From: Dysgonomonas sp. ZJ279
Lineage (GTDB): Bacteria; Bacteroidota; Bacteroidia; Bacteroidales; Dysgonomonadaceae
Length of the DNA: 64,000 bases
NCBI RefSeq assembly: GCF_011039205.1
Contig: NZ_JAAKEL010000008.1
Coordinates: forward strand, 1 to 64,000
Direction: 5' to 3'
In this document: piece by piece, positions 8,152 through 16,122 of the stretch
How the letters are laid out: each line of letters starts with the position of its first letter
Numbering within the stretch: position 1 is the stretch's first letter
Position numbers and translations under genes: made by a program
The notes under the pieces: generated by a model
What the model saw: the letters and a program-made list of their open reading frames with translations, nothing else
Databases searched by the model: none
What the model was told of the DNA's origin: nothing

Positions 8152-8530
8152 CGTATTGTTTATTTAGTTGTTTTGATGTTTTATTAGTAGATTTCTTTCT
8201 GGCACTTTCAGCTATAGCCAAGAGTGTCTGATCCGAATTTGAGGAGGGGGTTGTCTGCCCATCTATCCATTTGAGTAGTTCACTACGTGAGAATACAATC
8301 CTACGCCCGAAATAACGGAATGGGAGTTGCTTATTCGCTGTCATCTTATAAAGCCTCGATTTGCTAAGCTTATAGCCATTTTCGGAAAGAAAAGCCAATG
8401 CTTGTTCTACACAACAGTTATCGGGAATTTTTTGCGGCTTTGTTTCCTGTTCTGATGGGAAGGCATTCTTTACTGCTTTGTGAACAATCTCTTCTAATTG
8501 TTCGGGGGTTGTTAAAATAAATTCTTTCAT
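8129..8530 (-). CDS. Excisionase-like helix-turn-helix protein
   Basis: This 133-residue protein has a MerR/excisionase-type DNA-binding domain in its middle: ALAFLSENGYKLSKSRLYKM, followed by LPFRYFGRRIVFSRSELLKWI (about 46-95). Bacteroidota mobile elements often carry such proteins as excision or transfer regulators. The tail is basic and Ser/Lys-rich. The gene leads a short operon with the DUF3408-like gene. Excisionase activity is inferred from domain and context. Confidence 0.7.
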   Translation of the reverse strand: MKEFILTTPEQLEEIVHKAVKNAFPSEQETKPQKIPDNCCVEQALAFLSENGYKLSKSRLYKMTANKQLPFRYFGRRIVFSRSELLKWIDGQTTPSSNSDQTLLAIAESARKKSTNKTSKQLNKQYDESKFKK

Positions 8531-8704
8531 ATAGTCCGATTTTAATAATTGATACTTGCAAGCGTCCTTGCTTTACTCGTCCGAGTCTGCAAGCAAAGTT
8601 AAATCGGCTTTATATGAAGAGTTTTATGAATTATCTAACTGGGAGAGGTATTCTTACATTATTTTATTCACACTTTACACTTCTGTTTATCAAAAATATA
8701 CATA

Positions 8705-8736
8705 TAAAAAAGAGCCGAAAGGTATCTTTCGGCTCT
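8705..8736 (-). terminator. Rho-independent terminator of the 489-codon gene
   Basis: The perfect 11-base stem AGAGCCGAAAG/CTTTCGGCTCT (8711-8721 with 8726-8736) is followed by a T-run on the minus strand, about 35 bases past the stop at 8771. Confidence 0.75.
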
Positions 8737-8770
8737 GTGAATCAATATGAATTATCGTTTGTTGATTTTC

Positions 8771-10240
8771 TTATTCGGGGAAGATGTCGGCTACTGCTTT
8801 TATAAATCTGCGGTGATTATATACTCCGTCTTTCTCTATAAATTGATTGGAATAAGAGGAATGCGATAAGCCATAGGCATTAAGAAAGGGAATCAGCCAT
8901 TCTTTTTCATACCTATAGGTCGATAAATCGGTTCTGTTTTTCCATATTCGTTTGAGCAGATAATAGAACTGGGTCTTGTCTTTGATCTCAAATGCTTCTA
9001 CTTTTTGTATTGTGGTTGCAAAAACGTTCAGAAATTCCAACACGGATATGTCTTCCCAAAGGGTATTATTAAATTCTTCGTGTACTTGTATCAGGGTGGA
9101 TAGTTTCGTTATACAATCCGGGCGTAATTTTTCTTTGTATATTATGCCATTCGATTCTACTTCCACTCTGCCGTCAGCCAATTGATTATTTTCAGTCTCT
9201 TTATTTTCTATAGGTTCATCAATTGTGGTTGGCTCAGCTATCTCTTCTTCAATAATAGTTTCTGTTCTTTCTGTTTCTTGTGTATCAGGTTCAGAACTTA
9301 TTTCAGCTTCGGTTTCAACAATTGATCTTTGTTCTTTATCTAATTCCCGAACAAAGAATATGCTGCTTAATAGTAGGATCAAGTGTTCGAATTGAGGTAA
9401 AGCCGTCAGATCGGTATAATCGTTTATTGAATTCTTCTCAAACTTCCAATCGTATGTAGAAGAATATTTGGAGTAATTAAACTCAATATACCGGGCATAG
9501 TCGGATAGATTTAGTTTTTCAAGCATATCTGATAATATATACCCTGTTATGTGTCGTTTGTCGATACTTGGTTTTCCAAGCAGATAATCGGAAACGAAGT
9601 TACGGTCACAAAAGTCAGTGGATAGTTCTATGGCTTTACTTATATATTCAGCCTTATACTGTTGAGTAAGTTTGCTTGTTTCATTTTCTGAAACGATTCG
9701 TTTACGGTTGTTAAAATCTCTGAGTAATTGCTTTGTATAAGGAGTGGTTATGACTGGTATAAAGTGAGAGAGCCTCCAAAGAATATAATTATTGTCTTTG
9801 AAATAGTACTCGGGCAGATTTGTTATTACAGCTTCAAAGCCCTTATACACAATTGGTCTTTCGAACTCATCCCGATGTTTGAAGACTTCATCTCTTATGA
9901 ACTGATAAGTATTGAAAGATAGTTCTTCGAGCTGCTTGGTTATCGGGTATTCGTTGTATAGTTGTTTGATAATGGGGTTATATTCGGCCAACAGGTCGCT
10001 GTTGGCTTCGCTCAGGAATAGCAGACGGTTGATTGAACAGGTAAACTCTTCGGGGTATGCTTCTCTCGAAAGATTTTGTTGGATTTCGGATTTAAGTTGA
10101 TCGAAATCCGTCAGGGTGCTTTCAAGGGATAGGTCTATTTTTCTTTCACCGGCACAGGTTTCTTTATTGGATTTTATCTGATATTTAATCAGGCTATTGT
10201 ATTGCTCTATGTAATAAAGGGTCTCTTTGATAGTGTCCAT
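8771..10240 (-). CDS. Large hypothetical mobile-element protein
   Basis: This soluble 489-residue protein has no signal peptide or membrane segment. The N-terminal two thirds are helical. A strongly acidic Glu/Thr-rich linker (about 308-355) separates them from a C-terminal domain of about 130 residues containing LLKRIWKNRTDLSTYRYEKEWLIPFLNAYG. I do not recognise a named domain. The overall look recalls RteC-type regulators of Bacteroides conjugative transposons, but the resemblance is too weak to assign. It ends in its own terminator and lies between the toxin-antitoxin pair and the excisionase-like gene. Confidence 0.5.
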   Translation of the reverse strand: MDTIKETLYYIEQYNSLIKYQIKSNKETCAGERKIDLSLESTLTDFDQLKSEIQQNLSREAYPEEFTCSINRLLFLSEANSDLLAEYNPIIKQLYNEYPITKQLEELSFNTYQFIRDEVFKHRDEFERPIVYKGFEAVITNLPEYYFKDNNYILWRLSHFIPVITTPYTKQLLRDFNNRKRIVSENETSKLTQQYKAEYISKAIELSTDFCDRNFVSDYLLGKPSIDKRHITGYILSDMLEKLNLSDYARYIEFNYSKYSSTYDWKFEKNSINDYTDLTALPQFEHLILLLSSIFFVRELDKEQRSIVETEAEISSEPDTQETERTETIIEEEIAEPTTIDEPIENKETENNQLADGRVEVESNGIIYKEKLRPDCITKLSTLIQVHEEFNNTLWEDISVLEFLNVFATTIQKVEAFEIKDKTQFYYLLKRIWKNRTDLSTYRYEKEWLIPFLNAYGLSHSSYSNQFIEKDGVYNHRRFIKAVADIFPE

Positions 10241-10251
10241 AATCGTAAGTT

Positions 10252-11262
10252 TTAATCCAAACTAACTTTCCTAAAACTATTGTTCAATTCTTTTATTTTC
10301 TCAATCAGCTTATCAAAAGATAATGAATCTCCATAAATCATAGATGATTGCATTTTATTATAGTCATCTCTCCACTTCGATAACACCTCGCTTGGAGGAA
10401 CAAAAGAAATCGCTTGTGGTAGTAAAGTTTTATAATCAAAGTCTTTCAATCCAATAAACTTCTTGCGATGCTCTATTACAGCCTTATATAATTCCGTATC
10501 ATCTAAAGCCTCTTTCGCTATCTCTGTATCCATCAATTTTCCTAAATCGTAAATATGCCGAGACATCCTATCTACACGAATGTCATCAGATATCTTTTGA
10601 AATTCTTCATGCAACAAACATGCCTTTTCCAAAAATGTACGCTTAGGAGATACTCCTTCTATTTCAAAGTTTTCCTCTGCAAAACTAGCTTGGGGATAGG
10701 TTTGTGATATAATCGAATTTATTCCTATTTTCTCTTTTGGCTCATTCATTGATCTGCCACTAACTTCAACTAATACTTTATTCTGAATATAGTCAGCCTC
10801 AGAAAATACCGACTTGTAGTGGATTTCTATAATTTCAGGATCAGTTGTGGTTACAGTTGTTATATTAACGGTAATTGAAAATAAAGATTGATCTATACCC
10901 AAGTTAGCTAACTGTGTTGACAATTCTGTAGTCAATTTATCTCTAGTGAAAGTACATGATGCTCGTCTAAGTTTATCACTAATTTGAGTTTTTGATAATT
11001 CTCCACCAAAGCCTAAGTATTCTCTATCAACTGCAATGTCTACATCTTCTGAGAATCGTTGTATTAGATTCCAACATTTACTCAATGATGTGCCACCCTT
11101 AAATGATAGGCTACTTGCAAATGGAGTTGAGAACAAGGCTTTCAATACCATAGTTACCCACCAATCTTTTTCGATGGAAGCAGAAGATAAATATGTTTTA
11201 CCTTCTATATCCTTAATTATATTTACTCTTCTTTCTTCTTCGACATTAAGCCAGCGATTCAT
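10252..11262 (-). CDS. AbiEii-type nucleotidyltransferase toxin
   Basis: This 336-residue protein belongs to the AbiEii/AbiGii family, the toxin of type IV toxin-antitoxin and abortive-infection systems. The nucleotidyltransferase core is visible as FKGGTSLSKCWNLI (about 54-67) followed by FSEDVDIAVD (about 70-79), matching the G-S-x10-D-x-D pattern. Family members act as nucleotidyltransferases, several of them on tRNA 3' ends. The gene starts 17 bases inside its partner, so the two are translationally coupled. It follows the antitoxin gene in the usual order. Confidence 0.85.
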   Translation of the reverse strand: MNRWLNVEEERRVNIIKDIEGKTYLSSASIEKDWWVTMVLKALFSTPFASSLSFKGGTSLSKCWNLIQRFSEDVDIAVDREYLGFGGELSKTQISDKLRRASCTFTRDKLTTELSTQLANLGIDQSLFSITVNITTVTTTDPEIIEIHYKSVFSEADYIQNKVLVEVSGRSMNEPKEKIGINSIISQTYPQASFAEENFEIEGVSPKRTFLEKACLLHEEFQKISDDIRVDRMSRHIYDLGKLMDTEIAKEALDDTELYKAVIEHRKKFIGLKDFDYKTLLPQAISFVPPSEVLSKWRDDYNKMQSSMIYGDSLSFDKLIEKIKELNNSFRKVSLD

Positions 11263-11866
11263 TATCTGAGGTGTTTATAAGTGATAAAATAATATTTGTA
11301 ATCCAACGGGGAGCAATGTAGGCATCCGATATTACAATTTCTTTCGATTCTAGTTTCAACATTTTTCTAATCTGCTCCAACTCTTCAGGTCTTACTTTAT
11401 CTTTCCCTATTTCTTTTAATGCAGAAACGACAAGCGGAGTTATTTTTCCTTTAAAGGAAAAATTTACAGGTGCAGTTTGTTTAAATGTAATGGTTTGTTT
11501 TGCAACTTTTATTTTACGAGGAATCCCATCTGTCAGGTAAATAACATTCATCGGTACTTGTGTTGAAAGCCCTAAGCTATTTAATGCAAATAATCCTGTC
11601 GGAATTATTCTTGACTTATCCCTTTTCGAAATAGCCTGAGCTACATTATCTACAGATGGATATAATATGCCTAATTCCTTGTCAATAATAGGATATAAAT
11701 AGACTCCTCTTGATATCCGAATAATAGTCCCCTCTTTGCATATGCGAGAAAGAGCTTTTCGAACAGAATCATTATTTCCTAAATGATCAAACTCTTCAGG
11801 GAAGAAAATACTTCCTCGTTTGAAATTTTGAATTATATCTAATACCTGTTGATGAATTGATTGCAT
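11246..11866 (-). CDS. AbiEi-type antitoxin / transcriptional regulator (DUF6088)
   Basis: This 206-residue protein opens with a winged-helix N-terminal domain (about 1-60; FFPEEFDHLGNNDSVRKAL, then GTIIRISRGVYLYP). An AbiEi antitoxin-like C-terminal domain follows. Type IV antitoxins of this kind neutralise the AbiEii toxin without direct binding and repress their own promoter through inverted repeats. A perfect palindrome lies 16 bases upstream of the start and holds the -7 box, which fits autoregulation. The toxin gene overlaps its 3' end. Confidence 0.8.
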   Translation of the reverse strand: MQSIHQQVLDIIQNFKRGSIFFPEEFDHLGNNDSVRKALSRICKEGTIIRISRGVYLYPIIDKELGILYPSVDNVAQAISKRDKSRIIPTGLFALNSLGLSTQVPMNVIYLTDGIPRKIKVAKQTITFKQTAPVNFSFKGKITPLVVSALKEIGKDKVRPEELEQIRKMLKLESKEIVISDAYIAPRWITNIILSLINTSDNESLA

Positions 11867-11881
11867 TTTTTATCTTTATTA

Positions 11882-11910
11882 TGTCACAAAAGTATAAGAT
11901 TTTTGTGACA
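11882..11910 (-). promoter_or_regulatory. Palindromic operator with embedded -7 box for the AbiE pair
   Basis: TGTCACAAAA (11882-11891) and TTTTGTGACA (11901-11910) are perfect inverted 10-mers with a 9-base centre. Read on the minus strand, TACTTTTG (a TAnnTTTG box) overlaps one arm, so a bound repressor would block the promoter. This is the expected layout for AbiEi autoregulation. Confidence 0.6.
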
Positions 11911-11917
11911 AACTTTA

Positions 11918-13153
11918 TTAATCCTCTCCAAAATTAGTAAGAAATGCAGCATTTTTAATCCTTTCTTCTTTTTCAAATGAAGCAAGATAGGTTTCAGTCG
12001 TCTTTAAATCACTATGTCCCAAACTTTCAGAAATATATGCAATATTAGCTCCACTCCTTTTCAATACACTGGCAAAAGAATGTCTGGCACTATAAGTACT
12101 TAATCCCGATATGCCAATAGCCTCGCCTATTTTCTTCAACCGCTTATTAATGCGGTGAGTCACATCCTGAATTGTTCTTTTCTGCTGTAAAGGTGTTTCA
12201 TCTCCTGTGAGAAAAGGGAATATGTAATTATTAGGACTTTTATCTGAATTTCCCCATTTCTCTATTATTTGTTTCATCTCTGGTGTTAACAAAGCCTCTA
12301 TCTCTTTTTTCTCTTTAGATGTATGAAGTGTCTTAGCACGATAAAAATGAATTTCATCGCCATCTATATTAGAATATTTAAGCTTTAACATATCATTTAC
12401 ATTAATACCATTACACAAATAAGAAAAAAACCATAAATCCCGATAGCGCTCTGTCGCCTCAAAACCGTCTGTGAAAGTTATAATCTGCTTTATCTGCTGT
12501 AAACTTAATGCTAGCTTTCTTCCTTTACCTGAAGGAATTTCATATTTTCCTCTGCCAAAAGGATATTGGACTTCTTTAATTACTCCAATTGTTTTAGCAT
12601 CATTGAATAATGCTCTGATACATCTGATATAGATTGAAATAGTAGTATAACTTTTTCCATCTTCGAGCATTGCTTTTTCGTATCGCTTCAACCAATCGAT
12701 TGTTACGGAGTCAAAGGTCACTTTGCTTCCTGCATATTTTTCTAAATATCTAAATGCAGAAGTATATACATCGGAATTACCTATTGAGCCAGACTCTATC
12801 AATGTATCTATTTTTGCTTTGAATGCCATATTTAGTGTGTCACCTGTACATTTTCCTAAATACATGTTTAAAGCATCGAAAGAAAAACGTCCCTCACTCT
12901 CTAAAGTTTGAACCGCATCCCTAACTTTTTCAAATGAAATTTGTAGGTCTTTTTTTATATTCACTAACTCTGAATTCTTCGTTTTTTCAATTTTCTCCCA
13001 ATCTTGTACACACAAACTCTTCCCGGTCGAATAATATTTCCGATCTCGTTTGTATGTTATTCGAATCTTTACAGGATAGTTCCCTGTCTTGATTTCTCGC
13101 CGATTATCAAGAAATAATGCGATACTAATTCCATTTAAAACATAAGCATCCAT
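11918..13153 (-). CDS. Tyrosine recombinase / integrase of the island
   Basis: This 411-residue site-specific recombinase has an N-terminal arm-binding domain (RITYKRDRKYYSTGKSL, about 28-44), a SAM-like core-binding domain (about 100-205) and a C-terminal catalytic domain. Seen there are ARHSFAS (box II H-x-x-R region), LGHSDLKTT and the final Tyr in TETYLAS. The usual box I Arg is not evident: the segment reads CNGINVNDMLKLKY, with Asn where Arg is expected. That divergence is known in several Bacteroidota integrases, including IntDOT. The gene lies next to the tRNA-Pro scar, as expected for the enzyme that integrated the island. Confidence 0.9.
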   Translation of the reverse strand: MDAYVLNGISIALFLDNRREIKTGNYPVKIRITYKRDRKYYSTGKSLCVQDWEKIEKTKNSELVNIKKDLQISFEKVRDAVQTLESEGRFSFDALNMYLGKCTGDTLNMAFKAKIDTLIESGSIGNSDVYTSAFRYLEKYAGSKVTFDSVTIDWLKRYEKAMLEDGKSYTTISIYIRCIRALFNDAKTIGVIKEVQYPFGRGKYEIPSGKGRKLALSLQQIKQIITFTDGFEATERYRDLWFFSYLCNGINVNDMLKLKYSNIDGDEIHFYRAKTLHTSKEKKEIEALLTPEMKQIIEKWGNSDKSPNNYIFPFLTGDETPLQQKRTIQDVTHRINKRLKKIGEAIGISGLSTYSARHSFASVLKRSGANIAYISESLGHSDLKTTETYLASFEKEERIKNAAFLTNFGED

Positions 13154-13331
13154 AAGCCTTTCAAGTATTCTGTGTGCAAATTTTTATGTGCACACAATTT
13201 GCACACAAGTATACGAAATATTTGAAAATAAACAACTATAAGACAATGTTAAAAATTCACATAATCGCTGTATATCAACACAATATACAACAAATGAAAA
13301 GTATTGAAAATAGAAGAAAGTGAAAAATTAT

Positions 13332-13375
13332 GCTTTGGGAGCAGGGGGTCGTGGGTTCGAATCCCGCTATCCCGA
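13332..13375 (+). other. attR-like site: 3' half of tRNA-Pro(TGG)
   Basis: The sequence contains the anticodon loop TTTGGGA, the T-arm GTGGGTTCGAATCCCGC and the acceptor strand TATCCCG with discriminator A. No 5' half precedes it: upstream lies AT-rich island DNA and the integrase. This is the scar left when an element integrates in a tRNA gene. The complete tRNA-Pro should be at the other end of the island, left of this window. The tRNA identity is inferred from the TGG anticodon and the acceptor sequence. Confidence 0.75.
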
Positions 13376-13388
13376 CAGTTCAGAAGAT

Positions 13389-13420
13389 AAGCACTTAGAG
13401 AAATCTAGGTGCTTTTTCTA
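13389..13420 (+). terminator. Terminator downstream of the tRNA-Pro fragment
   Basis: AAGCACTTAG pairs with CTAGGTGCTT (13389-13398 with 13405-13414, one G-T pair) and is followed by TTTC. It is probably the original terminator of the interrupted tRNA gene. Confidence 0.6.
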
Positions 13421-13660
13421 TATATGTATATGCGAAATTACATGCAACTTTTACAATTAAAAGCAGAGCGTGGTATTTATTATAACTTCGAAGCATATAA
13501 ACATCCCGGTTATTTCATAGATTCTTCCTTTTATATCAGACATACACCCTCTAAGAAAGAATCAACAAAAGAAAACTTTTTCGATAAATACACTTCGAGC
13601 ATTATAAAGCAACAACGAGTTACCTAAGACTCTAGATGACAACTAAGTGAATAGATAAAT

Positions 13661-14872
13661 CTAATCATTCTTCTTACAGCGTACCGAATTTATGTAAGAA
13701 CGACTGGAATTTGCCCTTGTCACCTTATAAGGGGGACTATCTGCGAACGATCCCCGGTCAAAGGACCGGAACCAAGCAATGGCACTGTCATTAACACTAC
13801 TAGACCAGATGGTAGTATAGTTACCATAATTATCAAACGAACCGGCATATGCTCCACCTGCTCTTCCCACAAGCTTAATATCGAAACCACCCTGTGATGC
13901 AGGAAGACTAGTTCCTCCGGTGGTAATACCACCGGTAGCGCCTGGCACGAGGCATGGAGATAGCATGGCATAGCCGTGTCCGTTTCCGTTGGCCGAACCG
14001 CGGGAGTTGTAAGTGGTATTCCATGTATCGTTCCACGTGGTAGGATTGAATTGGTCGGAACTGGTATAGGCGCTGTATTTTTGAGGATTGTTATAGATTT
14101 CCTTTTCCAATTGATTCCATTCACTGTCGCTTGGCAAATGCCAGCCCGCAGGACATACGCCCTGGATAGGAGTTAGAGGTCCTTGATTCGGACGGCCTTC
14201 GCTCTGATCCGTATTTACTGCGTCTTGCGCACCGAGAGTAGCAGCAGCGTACGAATAGATCAATCCCTGATTTTTTCTCCAAGTGGAAGGCGCTATGCCC
14301 GGAGTAGCAACATTAGCATTGGGATAGGCATAAAACCTGTCGGCAGAATTGTTATTCGAATTGCCGGTACTGGCTGTAAAACTGGGGTCGATGTAGCGCA
14401 TGTTTTCGAGCATCCATACACCGGCAGCATCACCGAAAGAGCGGTAAAGGTAGGTTTCGTTGTCGCGCGGATCAGTAAGTGTTTGTACATCGGGCGACAA
14501 TGTGGTCTCCCGCAGGCTCTCCCACTGTGTACCATTCCACACGTAAAGTCCATTATCCATTCCTGTGCCATTTACACATGCATTAGTATTATAAACCAAC
14601 AGTCCCATGTGAGCGACTTCGTCCCATGTATCGGACGATCCGATGGATTGGGCTAGTTGCCCTAAAGCGGGAGTGGTAGTGACCATTGATACCCGGGGCA
14701 TGCCTATACCTTTAGCTGAGTTAGCATTGTTCCCCTGATTTTCTTTAAGCTGAAGCAAAGACCCGTCTAGAGGCGGGTTGTTCGACCCGATGGTAACTTG
14801 CCCACTCAATGTACTTTGAGCAGCTAATGTAATCACCGACAGAAAGATTAATTTCTTATAAAATATATTCAT
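13661..14872 (-). CDS. Secreted FISUMP-domain protein
   Basis: This 403-residue protein has a Sec signal peptide (about 1-24) and the mature start GQVTIGSNNPPLDGSLLQLK, a motif shared with the protein at 39363-40661. The C-terminal two thirds match the Fibrobacter succinogenes major paralogous domain: WMLENMRY, GWHLPSDSEWNQLE, and SVRCKK at the very end. Such proteins are surface or secreted and often occur in many copies per Bacteroidota genome. Their function is unknown. The gene is isolated, directly beside the island boundary. Confidence 0.8.
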   Translation of the reverse strand: MNIFYKKLIFLSVITLAAQSTLSGQVTIGSNNPPLDGSLLQLKENQGNNANSAKGIGMPRVSMVTTTPALGQLAQSIGSSDTWDEVAHMGLLVYNTNACVNGTGMDNGLYVWNGTQWESLRETTLSPDVQTLTDPRDNETYLYRSFGDAAGVWMLENMRYIDPSFTASTGNSNNNSADRFYAYPNANVATPGIAPSTWRKNQGLIYSYAAATLGAQDAVNTDQSEGRPNQGPLTPIQGVCPAGWHLPSDSEWNQLEKEIYNNPQKYSAYTSSDQFNPTTWNDTWNTTYNSRGSANGNGHGYAMLSPCLVPGATGGITTGGTSLPASQGGFDIKLVGRAGGAYAGSFDNYGNYTTIWSSSVNDSAIAWFRSFDRGSFADSPPYKVTRANSSRSYINSVRCKKND

Positions 14873-15125
14873 TTTGTACGTGTTTAATAAAGTTTGTTAT
14901 TATGTCTTCTAGTTATTCTGAGCCTAATTATCTTATCCTAATTAATACATCCTGATACTTTGTAAGGTGTAAATGCAACTATTTGACTGTAAAGATAATG
15001 TAATATATAAAATAAACACATCTAGCATGTTAATAAATATCATGCACACCTCAAAATAAATAAATAAATAAAGATACACAAGTTTTTACATTTTGACTTC
15101 TAGCCATTCGAGGGACAAGAATTAT
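14873..15125. other. Intergenic region, AT-rich
   Basis: It holds the upstream region of the FISUMP gene and the trailer of the urea transporter gene. No ORF or RNA could be supported. The segment at 15054-15072 is a run of AAATA repeats. Confidence 0.5.
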
Positions 15126-15164
15126 AAAAAAATAGGCTACCCCATAGCATTAGGGTAGCCTATT
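15126..15164 (-). terminator. Terminator of the urease operon (after the urea transporter gene)
   Basis: The perfect 12-base stem AATAGGCTACCC/GGGTAGCCTATT (15131-15142 with 15153-15164) is followed on the minus strand by a T-run. It is about 30 bases past the stop at 15195. Confidence 0.8.
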
Positions 15165-15194
15165 AAGAATAATACTAAAAAACACTTGGAAAAA

Positions 15195-16082
15195 TCACTC
15201 AGTAGTGCTAGACGGGATAAGTTTTTTCACCAATACATCTCTTATTATCAATGTTAACCAAGTACCAAATACAAATGGGAAAGTAAGTACAGGTAAGTCG
15301 CATCTCAGCATAATTTCTTCGGTAATACCCGATAGTATAACTGCTATAACGACATACAAGCCATTAATCTTTTTGGGTCCCGAGAATACGATAGAACAAA
15401 GCACGGCGTTGAAGCTGAACATACCCATTTTCACGTCTTCGATACGATCTTTCAGCAATATGGCAACAAGAACACCAAACAGTGCACCGAACAAACCGTA
15501 TAAAGCAGCAGTAGGAGAACTTACATAAACTGCAATGAAGAATATCACTCCGGATAGAAGACTACCTTGGAAGATAACTTCACCGAATCCTAAACCGTAA
15601 TTCATTAATGAGAACGGAGTATATTCGACGATCTCTGTCAAATAATCTGCCGGAGCATCAGGGACAGGTGTAACGCTATGGAAAATGAATAAAGCAATCC
15701 AAGTCAAAATGATAAACGGAAACGTAAATACCGGTATCTTTTTCTGAATAAAGAAATTCATTATTAATGCACTTACTGCCGATAGTACGACAATAGCAAT
15801 CCAAATAAGCAGCGTAGCTTCGAAGAAGACAATCAGTGCAACCCCTACTAGCGTAGCATTAAAGCCATAAAGACCCGAATTGATATTTTCCTCATCGAAC
15901 TTCAGCAATTTAGCTGTTAATGTTCCGACAGTGACGGCAACCAAAGCAGCCAGAGCCATAACCGGAGAGTTGATAAGAATACCGATCAGGAAGAGTAAAC
16001 CCGTGAGCACATTGCTCTGTAACATTATCTGCCCCACACCTTTTAGGTAGGGATCCCAGAAATAAACCTTATCTGTTTTCAT
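15195..16082 (-). CDS. Urea transporter (UT family)
   Basis: This 295-residue inner-membrane protein has about ten hydrophobic segments in two similar halves. Each half carries a GLYGFNATLVG / GMFSFNAVLCS type loop (about 70-80 and 218-228), the internal duplication typical of the urea channel fold. The family moves urea passively down its gradient. It is the last gene of the urease cluster and supplies substrate to cytoplasmic urease. A strong terminator follows. Confidence 0.9.
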   Translation of the reverse strand: MKTDKVYFWDPYLKGVGQIMLQSNVLTGLLFLIGILINSPVMALAALVAVTVGTLTAKLLKFDEENINSGLYGFNATLVGVALIVFFEATLLIWIAIVVLSAVSALIMNFFIQKKIPVFTFPFIILTWIALFIFHSVTPVPDAPADYLTEIVEYTPFSLMNYGLGFGEVIFQGSLLSGVIFFIAVYVSSPTAALYGLFGALFGVLVAILLKDRIEDVKMGMFSFNAVLCSIVFSGPKKINGLYVVIAVILSGITEEIMLRCDLPVLTFPFVFGTWLTLIIRDVLVKKLIPSSTTE

Positions 16083-16122
16083 TGTAACAATTTTTTAAAG
16101 TAAGATTATTATCATTCACTAA

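Noticed and set aside
13409-13627. 72-codon ORF on the plus strand after the tRNA-Pro fragment
   Set aside because: It starts with a GTG inside the terminator hairpin, has no promoter and no recognisable family, and lies at the island junction.
13720-14656. Long overlapping frames inside the FISUMP gene on both strands
   Set aside because: They are shadows of a real signal-peptide protein with a clear domain; no promoter or family support for the alternatives.
15054-15075. Tandem AAATA repeat as possible microsatellite or regulatory repeat
   Set aside because: Only a few imperfect units in AT-rich intergenic DNA; no sign of function.
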